From assembly GCA_030015575.1 (NCBI GenBank), contig JASDDO010000018.1:229695138-229759137 (forward strand): a stretch of 64,000 bases of DNA, written 5' to 3'. This DNA is from Agapanthus africanus. Lineage: Eukaryota > Streptophyta > Magnoliopsida > Asparagales > Amaryllidaceae. This document shows positions 33,536 through 46,540 of this stretch, piece after piece. Position numbers and translations under genes: made by a program. Within the stretch, counting starts at the first letter, position 1. The number at the start of each line of letters is the position of its first letter. The notes beneath the pieces were generated by a model, which saw only the letters and a program-made list of their open reading frames with translations, was not told the DNA's origin and did no database searches.

Positions 33536-35681
33536 TGTTAGTGTATATGCCCTAGAGGCCATTACTGTATCATACTAGTATGTATATTATTTAATGGAAG
33601 CTTGGGATATTCACCTTGTATTGACAATCTTGCTCAAAATAGTAGTATGCTACTTGGTTTGTTTCTGCTTCAATGTGTACACGTGTTTATTTTAGTATAT
33701 CACCTATACACATTAGTGGAGCCCTTAAGATCTTTGCTTTATTACCAGCGTTGTGATGGCAGTCACACTAGTGGGGGCTGGGTAATCTATAAGCACATCC
33801 TTATGCAGGTCCCTAGTCGCAGGACTATCGAGACAGGGCATCGATACTCCGGAGTAGACTGGCGCATGCGCTTCTCATCCCAGAGTGGGAGATGGTCTGT
33901 CCCACATCCATCAGTACGTCGTACTGGAGATAGTATGCGGGTGCTCGTTAGGTTACGAGTACACTGGACAGGACTCGTCGGGAACTGACCGGTTGGTATT
34001 ATACCTATCGTCAGTTATCAGTTTCCAGGTGACATGACTACAGCTTAGTCCGCTGACTTGACACTGTCACTTCGCCTCGAGTGTGTTCCCACTGTACTTT
34101 GGTTACTACCCTACCACGGCTCAAAGGAGTCGTGCAAACAGGTAGTAGTTGGGTGCAGTCCCGAAGCACTTGGAGGCAGTGACGGTTAGACAGGATTCGT
34201 CTCTCCCGGTATTGGGGGTTGACATCGCGCTGTGTCTAGGAGAGCCATTACATGAGTAGTCCCTGGCCAGGGCAAGCGAGATATACTGGTAGGCTTCCAG
34301 TGCTATCTCAGGGTGTATTGGGCTTCACTCCAACACGACTTGTACCGCTATTAGAGGACTGACGTTTACCGCCCCCTTAGGCCCGCCATGCGATGTATCA
34401 GACGAACATACCGGACTGTACGGAGATTGTCACATTCAGGCTCAGTAGGAGTTCAGATGGGTTTCATCTCGTCAGTCTTCTTGTCGGCATCTACCTGGGG
34501 ACCGTTACGCACAGCTAGTGCCGCTTGCGGTCTGTGGTTAAACCCACTGCCAGTGTAGTGTCGAGTCTTCAGAGTCCCACACAGAAAGCTATTCGCCTTT
34601 AGGCAAAAGAGTAGAGGTCGCATGGTTTTGCGACAGGTCGCATGGTTTTGCGACAGGGTCCGGTCACATCCGTGCACTTGTGCACATACAGTGTCCGGAC
34701 AGTTAACACTAGCTGGCTTTGGTTTAAGCCAGATCCTAGTGTACGTTTTGGGATTGGTTTTATCCAGTATGTATTCGTGTTCCTCGGAACACGGATGCGG
34801 GTGTGTATGCACAGTTGACGGAGAGACAGAGGCAGAGAATTCTCATTAGGGTTGTTGACCGTTGACTATTGACTTTTTGCTCAACCCTAATGAGAATATG
34901 ATATATAATTAGCAATAATATTAATTAAGTATTATAGTGACATGGTTGTTGAGGGGTTGACTTGTTGACTTTGTTGACCGGTTGACTAGGTTGGACTAAT
35001 TGACCATCATCATCACAATGGTTGTCATTTTCATGCAAAGACTTTTGCTTACTTATTGTGGTTTGCAAAATGAGTGCATGGAAATGATATTGCCTTTGAC
35101 ATGATATGAACCATCACATAATAATACTTGATTAACATTATGGCTCATGATGTTTTTGGATTATGAGAGGGTGAAAGAGAAAAGAGAGGCTCATTCTTTC
35201 ATGATCTTTCTTTCTCTTGGTTTTGAGCTCTCCCATTCTCTTGCTCGCACCCTCTTCCTCTTGCTCTCTCTTTTGTTTATGGTTCACTTGTCTCATGTGT
35301 TGAGAAGCAAGAACCATAGAGAAAATCCCATCACACTCTCCTCTACTCACTCTAGTTCATAAGGTTTAGCAAACCAAGTGAACTAGTTTCTTCAAAGTTC
35401 GAAGAAGAAGCCAAAGGTAGAAGCTTTCGGGTGGATCGATCTTCGGCGCAAGGAGACGACGGGGTGAAGCCAATCCGTACACCATCAAGAGATGAAGAAG
35501 AAGGAGTTCAAGAAAGAAAGGTATAAGCCCATAACCGAGTAGTTAACAACTCATAGTTAGGTTGTTAGGTAGATAGTTTAACAAAGATCCGGTTTTTAGT
35601 CCATGTTACCGCCTCTAGAAAATCGTTTTTCACCAAATTCCGCATGCCTGAAAGTACCGGGAGAGGTAGCATGGACTTACA
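33536..35681 (+). repeat. 5' LTR of element H
   Basis: 2146 bp, TGTTAG...CTTACA. Inverted repeat flanking W-boxes near 34845-34895 and further TTGAC cores to about 35005, fewer than in C. Donor-like AAAG|GTATAAG at 35521. Confidence 0.94.
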
Positions 35682-35682
35682 G

Positions 35683-35695
35683 TGGTATCAGAGCC
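35683..35695 (+). other. Primer-binding site, element H
   Basis: tggtatcagagcc, two bases after the LTR end. Confidence 0.95.
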
Positions 35696-35888
35696 TAGTT
35701 AAACTCTATCTAACATGTTAGCATAGTAGCTAGAAATTCGATCGGAGAAAAAGTCCCGAAATGATCCCGGATTTCAAACTTGCTGTCGATTTTCAAAGTT
35801 CTGTAAAAGTAATAAATCATGCTTCAAAAATCGACTCAGGGTTTTTATATTGCACTGAAGAAAAACGGTCAAGTGATCTCATCAAAGC

Positions 35889-35934
35889 GCCGCGGAAACG
35901 CGGCAATAGCTTGCTATTGCCGCGGTTCCGCGGC
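35889..35934 (+). other. GC-rich 22-bp hairpin, leader of H
   Basis: Arms 35889-35910 and 35913-35934 around TT, one mismatch; inner arm GCAATAGC/GCTATTGC. Confidence 0.82.
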
Positions 35935-36135
35935 CACTTTAACTCCTCTGTGAATTTTCTTCACTGCAGTATACTTAGTGGGGTATTTTGGGAATTTTGG
36001 TATATGTTTTTTCAGCCCAAATTTTCCAGAAAGAAAAATTTGTTTTTGGGGCTCTAAAAACCGTATTTTGATCGAGTTTCTAAAGACTTAAGCTGACGGG
36101 TATTTCTGTGATGTGATATTTGTATTGAACATCTG

Positions 36136-36157
36136 CTAATCGCTATATGTCGATTAG
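36136..36157 (+). other. Leader stem with conserved loop, element H
   Basis: CTAATCG/CGATTAG around CTATATGT. Confidence 0.75.
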
Positions 36158-37073
36158 TGGGGGTTATACAAATCTGTGATCTGTAATGTTGCTGGAATGT
36201 GTATATGAATTCATTGGATTGTCGCGGGTGAATAGCCGGGGGTTGTGAGACGAGAGTTTTCTTTTCTTTCAATTCATGTAAATTTGTAAATTGATGTAAT
36301 AATTATTTGTATGGCCGCACAACCGGGTCGGGGTTGTAGCCGTCATTGAATAATTTCTTTTTAATGTTTTTGCTCCTAGGATAGACCCATGGAGGGGGTG
36401 CACAAACTACCGGGTATGCCGAAGTGCCGAGTGGCCTACTCACGGGGTTGAGGGAGGTTGCTTCGCTTCGGGTACTTGGCGGGTAGTTTGCCGCACCCGT
36501 AGGGGTCTTGGGTGGGGTATTGGCTATTCACCGCGACCATGTAATCTGCTTTTCGTTACAGGCTCGTACGAATTGCGGGTTCCTAGTATATCCAATGTGT
36601 TCATCTATGATCTGAAATGGCTATCATTGCAATATGTCTATATATGATATTATTTAGGCGTTGCTTATGTTTTACAGCCGCGCTAGCCCAGCCCCCGCTC
36701 TGTCGTTAGTTAAGTAACCTAACGGGTAATGACGGGGCCCCGTGGCGAATGCGAATGGCATAAGCGTACGTCATATTTTGGTTGTTTTCTGCAATGGTAG
36801 GATTAAATGATGGGACGCATTAAAAGAACTAATGCAAGAATATCACGCATTAAAAGAACTAATGCAAGAAAATAAACCAAGTTAAAGTCGTTGGAACACT
36901 TTCGAAAAACCACTCGGTTCTTTTCAAAACCAACTTTTAAATGCGGAACTTGAGCCACTCCTTCTAAAAGCTATCTCGTTCTTTCAATTATATCAAGTTC
37001 ACTACGTTCAAGGTTTCGCCAAAACTATTCGTAGCCCTCCGTCGTTTCGTATGAATATTCAATAGTATTCAAG

Positions 37074-37283
37074 CTATGTTTGTTGACCTTCGTCAAGGCA
37101 TAGTGATTGGTAGCTGTTGGGTGTTCATATGTAGCATAGATAGATGCGTTGGTTTGGGACAGTCGTATTACCTTGTTGACCTTCGTCAAGGGTATATACG
37201 GGTGGGTTCAAATTAACCTGGATAATGACGGGTAGAACTTGACATGTGACTTATGATTTGTTGACCTTCGTCAAGGTCATAAG
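37074..37283 (+). other. Triple TTGAC/GTCAA hairpin, leader of H
   Basis: Identical core TTGAC-CTTC-GTCAAGG three times. Outer stems: CTATG/CATAG (37074-37103), GTATTACC/GGTA-T-ATAC (37165-37199), CTTATGA/TCATAAG (37250-37283). The core has an A-U pair where C has G-U, and the loop differs from C. Confidence 0.82.
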
Positions 37284-37763
37284 AGCACGGGGCAAAAAAA
37301 TCCACATCGGGAGTTTCAAAACAACTGAAACTTGCTAGCGCTGCATACCATTTGGAGTGTGATGATTCTGGTAGGATTCCTTTAGTTTTGTCACGCAATG
37401 ATATTTGGATCCCGATCCTACTGTGAGTATATGCTACTCCTCGGGAAATTTCTCACTTAACGATCAATGTTATAAACCAAGTAGGTGTCTAGAAAGGTGT
37501 TAGCGGGGCTACGCCCACAGGGAAAAGAGGTGATTTAATTAAGGAACTTCGCGAAAGCGTTGGAAAACCTCCCTCGAAGTACCGACACTAGCCTGGCTGA
37601 ACGGTTAAGCAAGTATTGTACGGTGAGATTGATTCTTCCTTTATGGTTTGAGGAGGGATTCGAGAGACAGTGGGAGCTATCCTGTTTAGATAAATTAAAA
37701 ACCAATCTAAACTTGCAAGAGCATCATGCTGAGTGTTTTCTTCTCTCTCTCTGTTAATTGCAG

Positions 37764-40700
37764 CGACCCAGTGACCACACCTAGGTTACATCTAGATGAT
37801 AAAATGACTGAACCTGACTGTTATGAGTGGCAAAGGTCTGTCCAGATGTCCATTGCCCATAACAAGCTGGGACACCTCTTAACTGATCATACCCCTACTG
37901 TCTCAGGTCCAGTTTCCCCTGTCCTTGATATTTACATCCGTAGGACATCGGAAAATGATTGTGCGAAAGCCAAGTGCCTCGTGTTAGCCTCAGTTAATGG
38001 TGCAAACCAGAGGCAGCACGAGAAGATGGACTCAGTTTCTATCTTCCTCCATAACAAAGATTTATATGGAGAGCAATCTCGTATCGCAAGATATGAGACC
38101 TCGAATGAATTGCTTCAAGCGAGGTTGGCTGTCGGGTCATCTGTAGGGGACAACGTCCTTACAGAGAGGCCAGCTATTTTGAGCTCACTGACCTGGAGAC
38201 CACGTTGGAGAATAGGTCAAGTACTGCCTTAATTCTACAGTCCCTGCCCTCTGCTTATACCCTGAAGGAAACCAGGGAAGAAAAAGGAAAAGCAAGGGCA
38301 AAAGTTTCAGGACTGGATGTAGTAAAAGAGGGACGTTCCTATTGTAACGGGAATGAACATTGGCAGAAGGATTGCAGGGCTTGCAAAGCCAGTAGCCAGA
38401 ATTCGAAGCATGTTGTGGCTTCGGCTTCGAGTGTGTTTGTAATTGAGAACTGTATGTTAGTTAACCCTACTTCCTGGGTATTGGATACCGGATCAGGATC
38501 TCATATCTGTAATTCGTTACAGGCTCTGAGAAACCGTAGGGTTATCAGGAAAGGTGATATGACCCTCAGGGTTGCTAACGGAATGAGCATGGATGCTGAA
38601 TCCATAGGGGAATATCATCTTGGACTGACAACTGGGCAGATATTGATTTTCTGTAACTGTTTGTATGTACCAGGTGCGACTTGTAATATCATATCTGTAT
38701 CCTTACTTTCTAAGGAAGGATATGAATTTACTTTTGTAAGCGATGTAGTACACATCCACCTAAATCAAGTTCTGATTGGGTCAGGTACATTACAGAACGG
38801 AATATACGTGTTAAATCAAGCTCAGATTGTCAGTGTCCAGAACACACTTAAAAGAAAGCCTCCGGAAACAAATCAGGCTTTCTTATGGCATTGTAGACTG
38901 GGTCACATTAATGAGACACGATTAACTAAGTTACATAAAGAAGGGTATTTGAATCCGTTCGAGTATCAGTCTTATGCCACTTGTGAATCTTGTCTCATGG
39001 GAAAGATAACAAAGACTCCGTTCCCTGGATGCGGAGAAAGAGCGAGCAAGCTCTTGGAACTCATACACAGTGATGTGTGTGGTCCAATGTCTACACATGC
39101 ACGAAGTGGTTATTCATACTTCATTACTTTCACAGATGATTTCTCCTGGTATGGACATGTCTTCTTAATGAAGCACAAATCCGAGGCCTTTGGGAAATTT
39201 CAAGAATACAAGAATGAAGTAGAAAAACAAACCGGCAAAAGTATCAAGATTCTAAGATCGGATCGAGGTGGAGAATACTTGAGTGCCGAGTTTCTGGACT
39301 ACTTAAAAGAGAATGGAATTCTCTCTCAACTTACTCCTCCATACACACCACAACACAACGGTGTATCGGAAAGGCGGAATCGGACCCTATTGGATATGGT
39401 TCGTTCCATGATGAGTAAGGCTGAGTTACCGCGATCTTTCTGGGGTTATGCACTAGAAGCAGCTGCATATCTCTTGAACAAGGCTCCAACCAAGACTGTG
39501 CCTACCACCCAATATCAGATGTGGAGTAGGAAGAAAGCCTGTCTTAAGTATCTTAAGGTAAGGGGATGTCCAGCTTTTGTAAAAAAGCGGCATGCGGACA
39601 AGCTCGAGGCACGCTCAGTACTGTGTAAGTTTGTGGGATACCCAAAGAACTTCAGGGGGTATCTTTTCTATTCCGCAGAAGAACAAAAAGTTTTTGTTTC
39701 TCCGCACACCCACTTCTGGGAAACTGAATTTTTAGAAAATCAGATAAGTGGGGGCGCAATAGAACTGGAAGAAATTCCAGAACCACAAGCTGTTACTGAA
39801 AGCTTGGATGAACCAGATGTTTCAGGAGAACCGGACATTCCTACGCCGCTCCGCAAAAGTAGTAGGCAGTCTCATCCGCCCGAGAGATACTTCGGTTTTC
39901 TCATAGACGGGGATAGAGAGGATTGTACAGTTAATTATGATGAGCCTACTAGCTTCCAGCAAGCCATTCAGAGCGGTGACTCGGTAAAATGGCTGGATGC
40001 AATGCGGACCGAGATGGAGTCCATGTACACCAACAAAGTTTGGACTTTGGACTTTGCTCCAGAAGGGGTAAAACCCGTAGGCTGCAAATGGATCTTCAGA
40101 AAGAAGATTGGTGTAGATGGGCAGGTTGAAACCTATAAAGCTAGGCTCGTTGCAAAGGGTTTTCGTCAAAGACCTGGTTTGGACTATGACGAGACCATTT
40201 CTCCGGTAGCCATGCTTAAATTCATTCGGATCCTTCTTGCCATTGCTGCCTTCCACGATTATGAGATCTGGCAGATGGACGTAAAGACGGCTTTTCTAAA
40301 TGGAAATTTGGAAGAGTGCGTCTATATGGATCAGCCGGAGGGATTCATTCAGAGTGGGAGCAGCGGTAAAGTGTGCAAGTTGCTCAAGTCCATCTATGAA
40401 CTTAAGCAGGCATCGCGGAGTTGGAACATCTGCTTTGATGATACTGTCAAAGAATTCGACTTTGTCAAAAACCCAGATGAACCATGCATTTACAGTAAGA
40501 TTGTAGGGAGAAATGTGGTATTCCTCGTCTTGTACGTCGATGACATTCTCCTAATAGGAAATGATATTCCTATGCTACAGTCAGTCAAAGGATTCTTGTC
40601 GTGGAGGTTCTCCATGAAGGACCTGGGCGATGCCAACTACATTCTGGGGATCCTGATCTATCGTGATAGATCTAAGAGAATGTTGGGACTTTCACAGTCA

Positions 40701-41519
40701 AGGTACATCGACACCATACTGAAACGATTCAGTATGGAAGATTCCAAGCGCGGTAATCTGCCGGCTTGTCACGGAATCACCCTCTCCAAAGAGATGTCTC
40801 CCAAGACTGATTTGGAAAGGGCTCGCATGTCATCAATACCCTACGCATCTGCGATAGGCTCTATTATGTATGCGATGTTATGTACCAGACCAGATGTAGC
40901 ATACGCATTGAGCGTTGTAAGCCGGTATCAGTCGAACCCAGGGGAGAAACACTGGATAGCAGTAAAGAACATTCTCAAGTACCTGAGAAGGACTAAAGAG
41001 ATGTTCTTGGTGTATGGCGGAAAAGACCTCCAGATTGAGGCCTTTGCTGACTCCAGCTTTCAGAGTGACAAGGATGACTCCAAGTCCATGTCGGGTTATG
41101 TCTTTACCCTCAATGGAGGGGCGGTTTGCTGGAAGAGTTCCAAGCAGGAAACCGTTGCTGACTCAACTATGGAAGCGGAGTACATAGCTGCTTGCGATGC
41201 CGCAAAGGAAGCTGTCTGGATGAAGAAGTTCCTCACGGAACTTCAGGTGGTTCCTACCAGTGTTGATCCAATACCGCTGTATTGTGACAACAACGGCGCT
41301 ATAGCTTTAGCGAAGGAACCCAGGTCCCATCAGAAGTCCAGGCACATTTTGAGGCGGTTCTACCTGATCAGGGAGATCATTGATCGCCGGGAGATCGAGG
41401 TAAATAGAGTAAATTCAGAAGATAATACTGCAGATCCACTCACAAAGGCCCTACCCCAGACTCAGTTCGAGCGGATGATCGAGATGATAGGTCTTCGATA
41501 CGCCAGTACATGGCCTTAG
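37764..41519 (+). pseudogene. gag-pol: gag-pol of element H; gag reduced, pol long and open
   Basis: Forward Copia coding region. The Gag part (from about 37803, MTEPDCYEWQRSVQ) is recognisable by blocks such as DLYGEQSRIARYE but is shorter than in C and broken. The rest is a long open stretch: a zinc-knuckle remnant near 38337-38378, protease DTGSGSHICN near 38479, HHCC about 38887-38996, integrase core about 39065-39370, reverse transcriptase with TAFLNG (about 40290) and YVDD (40533-40544), and RNase H about 41030-41350 with ADSTMEAEYIA, ending in the same RYASTWP tail as C. About two or three breaks, all in the gag side. It is clearly more diverged from C than D is. Confidence 0.86.
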
Positions 41520-41522
41520 TGC

Positions 41523-41533
41523 AAGTGGGAGAT
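41523..41533 (+). other. Polypurine tract, element H
   Basis: aagtgggagat before the 3' LTR. Confidence 0.9.
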
Positions 41534-43680
41534 TGTTAGTGTATATGCCCTAGAGGCCATTACTGTATCATACTAGTATGTATATTACTTAATGGAAGGT
41601 TGGGATATTCACCTTGTATTGACAATCTTGCTCAAAATAGTAGTATGCTACTTGGTTTGTTTCTGCTTCAATGTGTACATGTGTTTATTTTAGTATATTA
41701 CTTATACACATTAGTGGAGCCCTTAGGATCTTTGCTTGATTACCAGCGTTGTGATGGCAGTCACACTAGTGGGGGCTGGGTAATCTATAAGCACATTCTT
41801 ATGCAGGTCCCTAGTCGCAGGACTATCGAGACAGGGCATCGATTTTCCGGAGTAGACTGGTGCAAGCGCTTCTCATCCTAGAGTGGGAGATGGTCTGTCC
41901 CACAGCCATCAGTACGTCATACTAGAGTTAGTATGCGGGTGCTCGTTAGGTTACGAGTACACTGGACAGGACTCATCGGGAACTGACCGGTTGGTATTAT
42001 ACCTATCGTCAGTTATCAGTTCCCAGGTGTCATGAGTACAGCTTAGTCCGCTGACTTGACACTGTCACTTCGCCTCGAGTGTGTTCCCACTGTACTTTGG
42101 TTACTACCCTACCACGGCTCAAAGGAGTCGTGCAAACAGGTAGTAGTTGGGTGCAGTCCCGAAGCACTTGAAGGCAGTGACGGTTAGACAGGATTCGTCT
42201 CTCCCGGTATTGGGGGTTGACATCGCGCTGTGTCTAGGAGAGCCATTACACGAGTAGTCTCTTGCCAGGGCAAGCGAGATATACTGGTAGGCTTCCAGTG
42301 CTATCTCAGGGTGTATTGGGCTTCACTCCGACACGACTTGTACCGCTATTAGGGGACTGACGTTTACCGCCCCCCTAGGCCCGCCATGCGATGTATCAGA
42401 CGAACAGACCGGACTGTACGGAGATTGTTACATTCAGGCTCAGTAGGAGTTCAGATGGGTTTCACCTCGTCAGTCTTCTTGTCGGCATCTACCTGGGGAC
42501 CGTTACGCACAGCTAGTGCCGCTTGCGGTCTATGGTTAAACCCACTTCCAGCGTAGTGTCGAGTCTTTAGAGTCCCACACAGAAAGCTATTCGCCTTTAG
42601 GCAAAAGAGTAGAGGTCGCATGGTTTTGCGACAGGTCGCATGGTTTTGCGACAGGGTCCGGTCACATCCGTGCACTTGTGCACGTACAGTGTCCGGACAG
42701 TTAACACTAGCGGGCTTTGGTTTAAGCCAGATCCTAGTGTACGTTTTGGGATTGGTTTTATCCAGTATGTATTCGTGTTCCTCGGAACACGGATGCGGGT
42801 GTGTATGCATAGTTGACGGAGAGACAGAGGCAGAGGATTCTCATTAGGGTTGTTGACCGTTGACTTTTTGCTCAACCCTAATGAGAATATGATATATAAT
42901 TAGCATTAATATTAATTAAGTATTATAGTGACATGGTTGTTTAGGGTTGACTTTGTTGACTTGTTGACTTTGTTGACCGGTTGACTAGGTTGGACTAGTT
43001 GACCATCATCATCACAATGGTTGTCATTTTCATGCAAAGACTTTTGCTTACTTGTTGTGGTTTGCAAAATGAGTGCAAGAAAATGATATTGCCTTTGACA
43101 TGATATGAACCATCACATAATAATATTTGATTAACATTATGGCTCATGATGTTTTTGGATTATGAGAGGGTGAAAGAGAAAAGAGAGGCTCATTCTTTCA
43201 TGATCTTTCTCTCTCTTGGTTTTGAGCTCTCCCATTCTCTTGCTCTCACCCTCTTCCTCTTGCTCTCTCTTTTGTGTATGGTTTACTTGTCTCATGTGTT
43301 GAGAAGCAAGAACCATAGAGAAAATCCCATCACACTCTCCTCTACTCACTCTAGTTCACAAGGTTTAGCAAACTAAGTGAACTAGTTTCTTCAAAGTTTG
43401 AAGAAGAAGCCAAAGGTAGAAGCTTTCGGGTGGATCGATCTTCGGCGCAAGGAGACGATGGGGTGAAGCCAATCCGTACACCATCAAGAGATGAAGAAGA
43501 AGGAGTTCAAGAAAGAAAGGTATAACCCCCTAACCGAGTAGCTAACAACTCGTAGTTAGGTTGTTAGGTAGATAGTTTAACAAAGATCCGGTTTTGAGTC
43601 CATGTTACCGCCTCTAGAAAATCGTTTTTCACCAAATTCCGCATGCCCGAAAGTACTGGGAGAGGTAGCATGGACTTACA
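41534..43680 (+). repeat. 3' LTR of element H
   Basis: 2147 bp, partner of 33536-35681, followed by the TSD ATACT. Confidence 0.94.
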
Positions 43681-43685
43681 ATACT
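43681..43685. repeat. Target-site duplication of element H, right copy
   Basis: ATACT, matching 33531-33535. Confidence 0.95.
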
Positions 43686-45334
43686 AACTCTTGTAGAGAC
43701 ATAACCATAGCTAATACTTATGGTTGGGTTAAGAAATATCCATGGTAAAAACAAACTTAGTGGACTTAGTCAATGCATCCACAAGCTTCCACAAGCTTCA
43801 TGCATTGTGCTAATCCTCTACTAATTTTGTAATTACTTAAAATATAAAAACCCAACATAATAGATAGCATGGTGTAAGTCTCATACACCCAAGTCTTGTG
43901 TATCATCAACCATGATACAAAAAGAAAACACAATTTTAATATATATCACATATATATTAAAGTTGTGTACATGTGAGAAAAACCTAAAGTGAACAAGTGT
44001 TAGTTAATGTAAACTAGTATATCAAAATATATAATTATACAATAAATTATTAAATCAACACTTGACTTAATAATCCGGTTATATCACATATAACCGACTA
44101 ACACCCAATGTATCGATTTATCGAATCAACACTTGATTCGATAACCCGGCTATATCATATATAACCGACCGATATAAAAAGTCGCGAGAATAGAATACGG
44201 TATCACATACATGCATTATTCTCGGTCCCGCACATATCACATACGTGCTCCTATTTCGTTTTGCCTGAGCCAGTAAAACCTCTATGTAGGACTCTAAAGA
44301 CTCGTCAATACGCCGGCAGTAGGTGATGATCACATCAAGCACCCACAAGTCGTCAGCGGTACTAGCTGGACGTAACGGCTACCCGGGTATTGAGCGATCA
44401 GAAGATCGGCAAGCAAGCCCGCTCCAACTCCTGTAAAAGCCTCCTGGTAACACTTCCCGTACAGTCCGGTCTCCTCGTCTGATATGTCGCATATCAAGTC
44501 TAGGGGTGGTAAACGTCAGACCCCAATAACCGATAAGTCGTGCCGATATGAGGCTCATAACGGGTCGAGAAACTACTGGTAACACTTACCAGTAAATCTC
44601 TAAATCAGCCCTGGTCAGGGACTTCCCTGTTACGGCCAATCGAGCACAACGCAACATCAACCCCCAATACCGGGAGAGACGAAACCCCTCCTATCGCTCA
44701 TTGCCTCCATGTGACTCGGGACTGTACCCAAAAACCACTGTTTTGCACGCCCTCATGGACGTGGTAAGGTGGAAATCAAAGCACAGTGGGAATCACACAA
44801 GACTCTATGACGATCTCGGGTCTACAGACTAACCTGCACAAGTGTCACCAGAGAACTGCCATCTGACGTGAGGTATAATACCATCTGGGAGTTCTCGGGG
44901 AGTCCGTCCAGTGTACCCAGTCTCCACTGAGCACCCGTATACCATCTCTGATGTCTAACACCAATGGATATGGGATCATCGATCGCCCATCTCATGGGTC
45001 GAGAAGCGTATACGCTAGTCTACACTGGTATATCGATGCCCCGTCTCGATATACCCACGACTAGGGACCTTGGAGGATGTACTTATGGGCTACCATGTCC
45101 CCACTAGTATGATCCGTATCATAGTCCAGGTAGTCAAGTACACATCCTAAGGGCTTTACCAACATGTAACTATAAGACAGTATAAAGAGACAAGTATACA
45201 TGTTAAGATAAAGTGCAACCAGATAGCATACTATCATGTCGAACAAGAAAGTCCTCTCTATATATGTCCAAGCATCCAATATAATATACATCATCTGTAC
45301 AATACTGGCCTTTAGGGCATACATACAACTAACA
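43686..45334 (-). repeat. 3' LTR of element G, piece 2 of 2
   Basis: Continues piece 1; ends cataca-actaaca, and its complement starts TGTTAGTTGTATGTATGCC. Same LTR subfamily as I and J by position-by-position resemblance. AT-rich start (about 43790-44110), then the conserved LTR blocks including the palindrome AGCGTATACGCT near 45006. Confidence 0.88.
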
Positions 45335-45335
45335 A

Positions 45336-45346
45336 TCTCCCACTTG
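45336..45346 (-). other. Polypurine tract, element G
   Basis: tctcccacttg next to the LTR boundary, complement caagtgggaga. Confidence 0.88.
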
Positions 45347-45348
45347 CA

Positions 45349-46540
45349 CTAGAGCCAGCTGCTGTAGTATCGCATACCTAGCATCCCGAAGAGTCTCTCA
45401 AACTGTATCTGGGGAATGGCCTTCGTGAGTGGATCCGCAGTGTTGTTCTTCGTGTCAACCCTCCTGACCTCGATCTCCCGGCGATCAACTATCTCCCAGA
45501 TCAGGTGATACCGCCTCAGAATATGCCTGGATCGCTGATAGGACCTGGGTTCCTTGGCCAAAGCCACCACTCCATTGTTATCGCAATACAAGGGTATTGG
45601 ATGCTCAATGGATGGAACCACTCCAAGTTCAGTAATGAACTTCTTGATCCAGACAGCCTCTTTGGCAGCATCTTTGGCAGCGATGTATTCAGCCTCCATC
45701 GTCGAGTCTGCCACGGTTTCCTGCTTGGAACTCTTCTAGCTAACCGCCCCTCCGTAAAGGGTAAAGACAAATCCTGACTGCGACTTAGAGTCGTCCTTAT
45801 CACTCTGGAAGCTCGAATCGGTAAAGGACTCCACTTGGAGTTCTCCGTTACCATACACCAAGAGCATCTCCTTAGTCCTTCACAAGTACTTGAGAATGCT
45901 CTTCACAGCTGTCCAGTGACTCTCTCTAGGATCAGCTTGATACCTACTCACTACACTTAGTGAGTATGCTACATCGGGTCTGGTACATAGCATCGTGTAC
46001 ATGATAAAGCCTACAGCCGAAGCATAGGGTATCCCTTGCATGCAAGCTCTCTCCAAATCAGTCTTGGGAGACATCTCTTTGGAGAGAGTGACTCCAGAGA
46101 TCGTGGGTAAAAACCCACGTTTGGACTTTTCCATACTAAACCTCTTTAGTATGGTGTCAATGTACCTGGATTGGGACAATCCCAATATCCTTTTAGATCT
46201 ATCTCTATAGATCATAATTCCCAATATGCAGGAGGCATCACCTAGATCTTTCATTGAGAATCTTTGTGATAAGAAGAGCTTGACCGATTGCAGCATAGAA
46301 ATGTCATTTCCTATCAAGAGTATGTCGTCCACGTACAATACGAGGAAGACAACCTTACTCTCTGCCACCTTCTTGTGGATACAAGGTTCATCTACGTTTT
46401 TGACGAATTCAAACTCTTTGATAACGACGTCAAAGCAGATGTTCCAACTCCGCGATGCTTGCTTTAATCCATAAATGGATTTAAGCATCTTGCACACCTT
46501 CCCGCTGCTCCCACTATCTACGAAGCCCTCTGGCTGAGTC
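45349..46540 (-). pseudogene. pol: Element G: RT C-terminal half and RNase H, cut by element I
   Basis: Reverse-strand Copia pol. Reverse transcriptase motifs SIYGLKQASRSWN and YVDD (46324-46335) are intact, as is the MKDLGDASCILGI block. RNase H residues include ADSTMEAEYIA and YCDNNGVVALAKEPRS. The region ends at 46540 within PEGF, where element I starts; the rest of G lies right of the window. About two breaks are visible, far fewer than in I or J, so G is the best-preserved pol carrying the I/J type of LTR. Confidence 0.86.

Larger units (their letters stand above)
35682..37763 (+). other. Structured leader of element H
   Basis: GC-rich hairpin 35889-35934; conserved-loop stem 36136-36157; long-range stem CAAACTACC (36403-36411) with GGTAGTTTG (36482-36490); hairpin pair 36817-36865; triple hairpin 37074-37283; CGC-GAAA-GCG 37550-37559; pyrimidine tract and CAG ending at 37763. 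The donor at 35521 and acceptor at 37763 would define an intron of about 2.24 kb. Confidence 0.8.
33536..43680 (+). mobile_element. Element H: Copia retrotransposon with both LTRs
   Basis: 10,145-bp forward element inside the LTR of G, with TSD ATACT on both sides. LTRs are 2146 and 2147 bp with about sixty differences by eye (about 2.8%), roughly one million years at the rate used for C. PBS, leader, pol and polypurine tract are well kept; gag is reduced. Confidence 0.95.
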
